A stretch of DNA of 64,000 nt from CAZRDB01 sp964598695 (GTDB taxonomy: Bacteria; Armatimonadota; Zipacnadia; UBA1398): the NCBI GenBank assembly GCA_964598695.1, contig CAZRDB010000003.1:1-64000 (forward strand). The letters are read 5' to 3'. The position numbers were made by a program, and so were the translations under genes. Below the pieces are notes generated by a model. The model was given only the letters and a program-made list of their open reading frames with translations. It did not search any database and was not told the DNA's origin. Every line of letters begins with the position of its first letter. Position 1 is the stretch's first letter. Of this stretch, positions 58,677 to 64,000 are shown in pieces.

Positions 58677-61600
58677 CTACCCGTCGGCCAGCGCCAGTCC
58701 GGCCTCAACGAGCGCTGGGTCGAGCGCGAGCGCCTTGTGCAGCGCCGCTTCGGCTGGCGCTCGCTGGCCGCGGATCTGGCGCGCGAGCCCCAGCGCGAGC
58801 CAGGCTCGGGCGTCCTCCGAGCCTTCGGCCGCCTCCGCGCAGGCCGTGAGCAGCGCCCGGCCCGCTTCGTCGGCCTCCGTGCGTGAGCCCTCGCCGCGCC
58901 CGGCGAGGAGGAGCCGTACCCGAGTCTGGTAGGCTCGACCTTCGCTCGCGCGCCCATGGCTCTCGCGGAGCGCGCGCTCGACCAGCGCTCGGCCGCCCTC
59001 GGCATCCCCGGCCTCCAGGCGCGCGCGGGCGGCCCAGTACAGCTCGCGCGCCTCCCCGGGCTCCGGCAGCCGTCCCACGCCGATGTTCGCGGGGTACTCC
59101 AGCGCCGCCTCGAAGTCGGCGGCCGCTCCCTCGGCATCGCCCAGGGAGAGGCGGGCACGGCCGCGCGCGAGGAGCGCGTCCACGTACACCCGGCGCATCT
59201 GGACCGCGCCCTCCCACGGCCGGAACTCGTGGCGCGCGAGTGTCTCGATCGCCTCGTCGTGGCGGCCGGCGGCCGTCCGAAGGGCAGCGAGGCGCCAGGC
59301 GATGTCCTGCCGGGCCCGCACCTCCGGCGGCGCGGCCTCGAGCGCCGTCAGGCGCGTCGCCACGGCGGCCCGGCGCAGCCGGAGCATCTCGTCGTGCTCG
59401 CGGTGGTAGCGGTAGTCGGCCGGGTTGGCCGCGATCGCGTCGGCGTAGTGGCGCTCGGCCTCGGCCGTCTCGCCTCGGCGGGCGGCCTCGAGCCCGAGGT
59501 TGCGGTGGGCGATGGCGAGGCTCGGATCGCGCTCGAGGGCGGCCGCCCATCGGGCGACGGCCTCCTCGCGCCGAGCGAGGCTGTAGAGCAGGTTGCCGAG
59601 GTAGAGCGCGGCGTGGGCATCGGCCGGGTCGACGGCGACGGCCCACGCGAGAACCTCCAGCTCCTCGACGCGGTGAGGGAAGACCCCGCCCGGGGGCAGG
59701 GCGGCGCCGCGCGCCTGTTCCTCCCGCCCCTCGCCCTCGCGGCCGAGTGCCGCGAGCAGCCACGCTCGCGTGTAGCGGAGCATCGGATGGGGACACTGCT
59801 CGTGGGGCACGCACAGCGGCTCCGGTGCTCCCGGGCCGTGCTCGATGCCCAGGTCGAGCACGCGGAGCGCCTCCTCCACGAGTCCGGCGGCGTGGTAGTC
59901 CCACGCGCACTCGAGGTAGTCCTGCGGCAGGCCGCGCGTACAGGCGACGACGCGTGCGGCGTGGGTGACGCTCGGCTCGGCCAGCCAGGCTTCAACCGCC
60001 GCCAGCGAGTCGGTCGGGTCGGCCCTCTCCGCTGCCCGCAGCGCATCGCGCGCGCCAACGCCGTCGCCGAGCCGTCTGCGGGTTGCGGCGAGCAGCACGA
60101 GCACGCGGCTGTTGGCCGGCTCGAGGCGTGCCGCGCGCTCGAACAGCTCCGCGCCCTCCGTGAGCCGACCGGCGGAGACCGCCAGCTCCGCGAGTGCGAC
60201 CGAAGCGGGAGCCTCGTAGTCCGGAGCGCGCATCGTCAGCCACAGGTGATCCTCGGCCTTCGCCTGCTCGCCCAGCGCCCGAAGCGCGAGACCGAGGTGG
60301 TACCGTGCCGAGAGGCAGTGGGCATCGAGCGCCAGCGCCGCCGCTGCATGCTCGGCAGCCTCGGCGGGGAGCCCACGGCGCAGCGCCGCGACCGCGAGCC
60401 CGGCGTGAGCCTCGACGAGGCTCGGGTCGGCCTCGACGGCCCGTGCGTAGCGTTCGCGAGCCCCCTCGTGGTCGCCGGTGCGCGCATGGGCGGCTGCGGC
60501 GAGCAACAGCCCGTGCGGCGTGCCCTCGGCCGGCGGGCTGAGCGAGGCGACGAGCTGGTCGGCCGCCGCTTCGTTCACCCGCGGCTCGTGGCCGTGGGTG
60601 TAGCCCAGGACGAGCGTGGCGTCCTCGAACACCTCGATGCGGAGGGCCTCCGCGGGCCCCGAGTAGGCGACCTCGGCCGTGAGCGGCTCGCCGGGCGAGA
60701 GCGTTCCGGACCAGTGCCAGATCCGCTCGCCTCCCGCGAGGAGCTGAACGGAGGGCGCCGTGAGCGTGCGCGAGACACAGACGCCGATCCGCGCGACGCC
60801 CTCGCGGGGCTCGAGACGGACCGCGGCATCGTACCCGGCCCAATGGAAGCCGCCGATCGAGTGGACCGGCCACCAGTGCTCGTGCCAGCTCTCGGCATGG
60901 CAGGCGGGGAGGGACTCCCAGACCCCTTGGGTCTGGAACCGGCCTCCCTGGATCTCGCAGTAGGGGCCGTCCTCGTCGGAGAGGATCTCGGCCCAGACCA
61001 GGCCGCTGGGTGCGGTCCCCCAGGTGAAGAACTTCTTGCCCAGCGCCTCGCGCGGGTGGGCGACGTGGATCACGCCGAGGTCCTCGCTCGCCGAGTAGCT
61101 GCCGAAGAACTCATCGGTCGTGCCCAGACAGAAGATGTCGTCCCACAGAGGGTGCGCCGTGTAGCGGCTGATGTCGCGGCCGTCTTCCGTGATGGGATAC
61201 GCCGCCACGCCGCCGCAGGTGAGCACACGCCGCGCCGGGTACACGAGCTGGAGGTCGTCGGTGGCCCGCACGGCCGAGTTCTCCCAGAAGTAGAGCCTCC
61301 CGGGGAGGGCGGTGCGGTTGAGGACCCGGACGGTCGTCTCGACCCGCGCGCTGCCGCGCGCGAGCCGGATCCCGACCACCCACTTCGCCCGGGTGCGGTG
61401 ATCGAGGGCGCCGACCCAGCAGGTCGCTCCGTCGTCGGTCTCCTCGACCTGGCAGCCGACGGGCGAGGCCGTGTTGCAGTGGTGGCCGGCGGGGTAGTTC
61501 CACTCGATCCCGCCCGCGAGCCACGCGCCGCGTGTCGCGACGAGCCCCGGCTTCACAACGCGGTTGCAGTAGAAGACCTCGGCCTCGGCGTGCTTGTCGT

Positions 61601-61832
61601 AGACCGAGTGGATCCGGCCACCCAGCTCGGGGAGGACGGTGACCCGCACGTGGTCGTTCTCGAGCACGATCGCCCGCCAGGTCCGCTCCTCGCGGCCCTG
61701 GCCGACGTCGTCGAGCATCGTGTACGGGTACAGTGCCCAGATGCCCTCGCGCTGGAAGGGCGGGTTGGGGTCCTCGGGGCCGATCAGGTAGGTCGGGAGC
61801 GAGATGGTCGTGTCGACGAGCTGGACGCGCAC
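58677..61832 (-). CDS. DUF5107 and tetratricopeptide repeat protein
   Basis: A 1,051-residue protein. Residues 1 to about 330 are DUF5107-like: TISLPTYLIGPEDPNPPFQ, VTVLPELGGRIHSVYDKH, NYPAGHHCNTASPVG and ESWHEHWWPVHSIGGFHW. This domain is beta-rich and galactose-mutarotase-like, so it may bind sugar. From about 400 to the end there are many TPRs of the ALALDAHCLSARYHLGLALR type. The start is GTG 61832, with GAGGAGG about eight bases before it. No signal peptide is seen. The gene lies 57 nt downstream of an SDR gene. Confidence 0.78.
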   Translation of the reverse strand: MRVQLVDTTISLPTYLIGPEDPNPPFQREGIWALYPYTMLDDVGQGREERTWRAIVLENDHVRVTVLPELGGRIHSVYDKHAEAEVFYCNRVVKPGLVATRGAWLAGGIEWNYPAGHHCNTASPVGCQVEETDDGATCWVGALDHRTRAKWVVGIRLARGSARVETTVRVLNRTALPGRLYFWENSAVRATDDLQLVYPARRVLTCGGVAAYPITEDGRDISRYTAHPLWDDIFCLGTTDEFFGSYSASEDLGVIHVAHPREALGKKFFTWGTAPSGLVWAEILSDEDGPYCEIQGGRFQTQGVWESLPACHAESWHEHWWPVHSIGGFHWAGYDAAVRLEPREGVARIGVCVSRTLTAPSVQLLAGGERIWHWSGTLSPGEPLTAEVAYSGPAEALRIEVFEDATLVLGYTHGHEPRVNEAAADQLVASLSPPAEGTPHGLLLAAAAHARTGDHEGARERYARAVEADPSLVEAHAGLAVAALRRGLPAEAAEHAAAALALDAHCLSARYHLGLALRALGEQAKAEDHLWLTMRAPDYEAPASVALAELAVSAGRLTEGAELFERAARLEPANSRVLVLLAATRRRLGDGVGARDALRAAERADPTDSLAAVEAWLAEPSVTHAARVVACTRGLPQDYLECAWDYHAAGLVEEALRVLDLGIEHGPGAPEPLCVPHEQCPHPMLRYTRAWLLAALGREGEGREEQARGAALPPGGVFPHRVEELEVLAWAVAVDPADAHAALYLGNLLYSLARREEAVARWAAALERDPSLAIAHRNLGLEAARRGETAEAERHYADAIAANPADYRYHREHDEMLRLRRAAVATRLTALEAAPPEVRARQDIAWRLAALRTAAGRHDEAIETLARHEFRPWEGAVQMRRVYVDALLARGRARLSLGDAEGAAADFEAALEYPANIGVGRLPEPGEARELYWAARARLEAGDAEGGRALVERALRESHGRASEGRAYQTRVRLLLAGRGEGSRTEADEAGRALLTACAEAAEGSEDARAWLALGLARQIRGQRAPAEAALHKALALDPALVEAGLALADG

Positions 61833-61889
61833 GGCGGGGGCCTCCTCGAGACGGGGCAAGCGGTGGGGTGCTGCGGTGGTCTGCCGCGG

Positions 61890-62624
61890 CTAGAACTGCA
61901 GGGGCAGCTCGCAGCCCGAGATGAACCGGGCCTCCTCGGAGCACAGGAACGCGACCGCCTCCGCCACGTCCTGGGGCGTCGCGGCCGATCGGCTCTGCCA
62001 GCGGGGGCCGTGGGCGCACAGCTCGGCGGCCTCCTCGAGCGAGGAGACCGAGGCCACCGGGCCCGGGGCGACCACGTTGAAGGTGACGCCGCTCGCGAAG
62101 GCGGCGCCGTGGGCCTGCCGCATGGCCTCCGCCCGGGCGGCCTTGGCGACGTTGTAGGCGAGGGCGGGAGAGTCGTACGGGGGTAGCAGGCCCAGGGCGA
62201 CGATCCGGCCCCAGCCCCGCTGCTGCATGCCCGGCAGCACCTTCGGGAGGAGGTAGTAGAGCGGCGCCAGCTCCCGTCGGCTGTCGTCCAGGGCCGCGTC
62301 CACGTCGATCGAGGCGAGGGGCTCCGGATGCCAGCCCGCGCCCGGGCCGACGATGCAGATATCGGCCGGACCCAGCTCCTTCTCCGTGACGGTCATCAAC
62401 TGGGCGCAGCCCTGCGCGGTCATCACGTCGGCCTGGACCGCGACGCCCGCGCCACCCGCCCGGCGGATCTCCTCGACGACGCCGCGCGCCGACTGCTCGC
62501 TCGTGAGGTAGTTGACGGCGACGGCCGCACCCTCCCGCGCGAGCGTGAGCGCGATGCTCCGGCCCATCCCCGCCCCCGCCGCTCCCGTCACCACTGCCAC
62601 GCGCCCTGCGCAGATCCGCTCCAT
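61890..62624 (-). CDS. Short-chain dehydrogenase/reductase
   Basis: A 244-residue Rossmann oxidoreductase. The cofactor motif TGAAGAGMGRSIA and the catalytic Tyr and Lys of YNVAK are present, but the catalytic Ser usually 12-14 residues before the Tyr is replaced by Gly/Leu (VALGLLPPYDSP). Activity may therefore be altered. Shine-Dalgarno GGAGGAG precedes ATG 62624. It is the first gene of the minus-strand pair with the DUF5107 protein and is divergent from the MDR gene 161 nt away. Confidence 0.8.
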   Translation of the reverse strand: MERICAGRVAVVTGAAGAGMGRSIALTLAREGAAVAVNYLTSEQSARGVVEEIRRAGGAGVAVQADVMTAQGCAQLMTVTEKELGPADICIVGPGAGWHPEPLASIDVDAALDDSRRELAPLYYLLPKVLPGMQQRGWGRIVALGLLPPYDSPALAYNVAKAARAEAMRQAHGAAFASGVTFNVVAPGPVASVSSLEEAAELCAHGPRWQSRSAATPQDVAEAVAFLCSEEARFISGCELPLQF

Positions 62625-62785
62625 GGTCCACTCCTCCGTCGCGGCGCGTGTGCCGCGCCACGCCCTTGGGTTCCGTGGGCGGGCGTCCGTCCCTTCCTCG
62701 GGCCGTCGCGCGCAGGTGTCGGGGCGGGCGCGCTCGAAGCGGCCTCCGTTCACCGGCCGACACCGCTTGCCTACGGGAGGGTTCC

Positions 62786-63793
62786 ATGAAGGCTCAGGCT
62801 CTCGTCTGCGACCACAACCAGCAGTTCACGCTCGAGGAGGTCCTCCTGCCCGACCCTGGGCCCGGCCAGCTCCTCGTCCGCACGCTCTGCTCCGGCGTGA
62901 GCATCGGCACCGAGTTCGCGCTCATCCGGAACAAGATCTCATGGGGGCCATACCCGCTCTGCACCGGCTACCAGGCCGTTGGCGTGGTCGAGTCGATCGG
63001 GGGCGAGGTCGAGGGCTTCCGGGAGGGCGATCTCCTGTACTACCGCGACAACCGGTCACTAACCCGGGCGAACGGAGACGCGATCTCGGCGGTCACCGGC
63101 ACCCACTGCAGCCACGCGGTTATCGACCCGCGCAACACGCACGGCGTCGCGCCGCTGCCGGAGGGAGTCGCGCCCGAGGTCGGCTCGCTGTTCGTCATGC
63201 CCGCGGTCGGGCTGTTCGGGACCGATCTCGCCAACCCGCGCATGGGCCAGACGGTTGTCGTCTACGGCGCGGGGATGATCGGCCTCGGCGTCGTCGCGGC
63301 CTGCGCGCACCGCGGCTGCGTGGTGATCGCGGTCGACATCGATGACCACCGCCTGGAGGTCGCCCGCACACTCGGGGCCGACCACACGCTGAACAGCGCG
63401 CGCGAGGCCGTTCCCGAGGCGGTCCAGGCGCTCCGACCCGGCGGCGCCGACGTCGTCTTCGAATCGACGGGCATCCCGGAGTTGGTCGGCCCCGCCATCG
63501 AGCTGTGCCGCGAGTTCGGCACCTTCGTATGGCAGGGCAACTACGGCGCCGCGCCGGTTCCGTTCCACTTCCTGCCGGCGCACGGCCGCAAGCTCACGAT
63601 GGTCTTTCCCTGCGACGACGGCCTCGCTCCCTGCCGCCGCGCCGTTCTCAAGAACATGGCGATGGGCGCCCTGCGCTGGGAGCACGTCATCACCCATCGC
63701 GTCGCGCCCGAGCAGTCGCCCGCGCTGTTCGAGCGCATCAACCGCAACGAGGCGCCCGACGTTCTGGGCGCCGTGATCCGCTGGTCGGAGTAG
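62786..63793 (+). CDS. Medium-chain dehydrogenase/reductase
   Basis: A 335-residue alcohol dehydrogenase-like protein. The catalytic-domain segment CSGVSIGTEFALIRN lacks the usual GHE zinc-ligand set of classical alcohol dehydrogenases and fits the zinc-dependent or zinc-free group typified by SIGTE. The Rossmann fold is clear (VVVYGAGMIGLGVVAACAHR, VIAVDIDDHRLEVARTLGAD). It is followed 13 nt later by an epimerase gene, so the pair may act on a sugar derivative. Shine-Dalgarno GGGAGG precedes ATG. Confidence 0.85.
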   Translation: MKAQALVCDHNQQFTLEEVLLPDPGPGQLLVRTLCSGVSIGTEFALIRNKISWGPYPLCTGYQAVGVVESIGGEVEGFREGDLLYYRDNRSLTRANGDAISAVTGTHCSHAVIDPRNTHGVAPLPEGVAPEVGSLFVMPAVGLFGTDLANPRMGQTVVVYGAGMIGLGVVAACAHRGCVVIAVDIDDHRLEVARTLGADHTLNSAREAVPEAVQALRPGGADVVFESTGIPELVGPAIELCREFGTFVWQGNYGAAPVPFHFLPAHGRKLTMVFPCDDGLAPCRRAVLKNMAMGALRWEHVITHRVAPEQSPALFERINRNEAPDVLGAVIRWSE

Positions 63794-63806
63794 AGAGGAG
63801 CACGCC

Positions 63807-64000
63807 ATGGGCGCGGTACTGGTCACCGGGGCGAGCGGGTTCATCGGCAAGGCGCTCGCGGCGCGGCTCGCCGAGCGGCACGAGGTCGTCTGCATGAGCC
63901 GCAGCCGGCCGCCGCTCGACCTCCCGTGGGTCCGCGGCGAGTTCCAGTCGTTCGAGGACCTGCGGCAGCTCGACGGCCACGAGATCGAAGCCGTCGTCCA
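63807..64000 (+). CDS. NAD-dependent epimerase/dehydratase, N-terminal part
   Basis: The first 64 codons only; the gene runs off the end of the window. VLVTGASGFIGKALAARLA is the glycine-rich NAD-binding motif of extended SDRs. A GAGAGGAG Shine-Dalgarno precedes ATG 63807. Confidence 0.8.
   Translation, partial: MGAVLVTGASGFIGKALAARLAERHEVVCMSRSRPPLDLPWVRGEFQSFEDLRQLDGHEIEAVV

Noticed and set aside
1..64000. tRNA or rRNA genes and CRISPR arrays
   Set aside because: No T-arm GGTTCRANYCC in a cloverleaf context, no rRNA signature and no regularly spaced repeats were found by eye.

Overview
The window is about 70% GC, and its genes sit close together on both strands. Organism: a flagellated bacterium with an outer membrane. 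The evidence is a predicted beta-barrel porin with an S-layer-homology-like N-terminus and a terminal aromatic residue, many lipoproteins with lipoboxes, and a full set of flagellin-related genes. The SLH-porin plus MetVF-HdrABC-MvhD combination would fit a diderm Terrabacterial lineage (for example Armatimonadota-like), but no rRNA or other phylogenetic marker is present, so this placement is an inference. Two runs of 10 N (21913-21922 and 33066-33075) show that the sequence is a scaffold of contigs. Both gaps are flanked by sequence that occurs on both sides, so local copy number is uncertain there.

Layout. 1-5 kb: the tail of an Ala/Pro/Lys-rich protein, a ketoacyl synthase/aldo-keto reductase pair, and a large lipoprotein. 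5-20 kb: a polysaccharide-use block with a secreted alpha-toroid protein, a GH95 fucosidase and a GH29 fucosidase in one operon, an SLH-porin with a lipoprotein, a six-hairpin glycosidase-like enzyme, and an MFS transporter whose divergent promoter region carries a LacI-type operator candidate. 20.7-38.2 kb: a flagellar filament region. It holds a 1,265-residue flagellin with a six-bladed TolB-like propeller and an FnIII-like domain in its variable region, a translationally coupled pair of methyltransferase-like proteins (one degenerate), two 884-residue flagellin paralogues, and FlaG. Flagellins 2 and 3 each lie about 740-755 nt downstream of a conserved sigma-28-like promoter. The leader between promoter and gene contains a conserved, highly structured RNA of about 450 nt, and a third partial copy of its 3' core lies upstream of flaG.

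38.2-45 kb: two adjacent thymidylate-kinase-like genes (the second with Walker A Lys changed to Arg), a membrane-anchored beta-propeller, the nitrogen regulators glnB-glnE, and a small lipoprotein. 45.2-50.6 kb: hdrA-mvhD-metV-metF-hdrC-hdrB, a tightly overlapping operon of the type known from acetogens that couples methylenetetrahydrofolate reduction to a flavin-based electron-transfer complex. 50.6-55 kb: an Ig-like-domain lipoprotein and a secreted TIM-barrel-like putative glycoside hydrolase. 55.1-58.4 kb (minus strand): an acyl-CoA dehydrogenase, etfB and a ferredoxin-fused etfA, suggesting a second low-potential electron-transfer module. 58.7-64 kb: a DUF5107/TPR protein with an SDR upstream, and, divergently, an MDR dehydrogenase and the start of an NAD-dependent epimerase.

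Taken together, the genes suggest a motile polysaccharide degrader (fucose-containing glycans) with elaborate, modified flagellar filaments and ferredoxin-linked anaerobic redox chemistry. The least explained and most interesting part is the flagellin region: the structured leader RNAs, the propeller flagellin and the paired methyltransferases.
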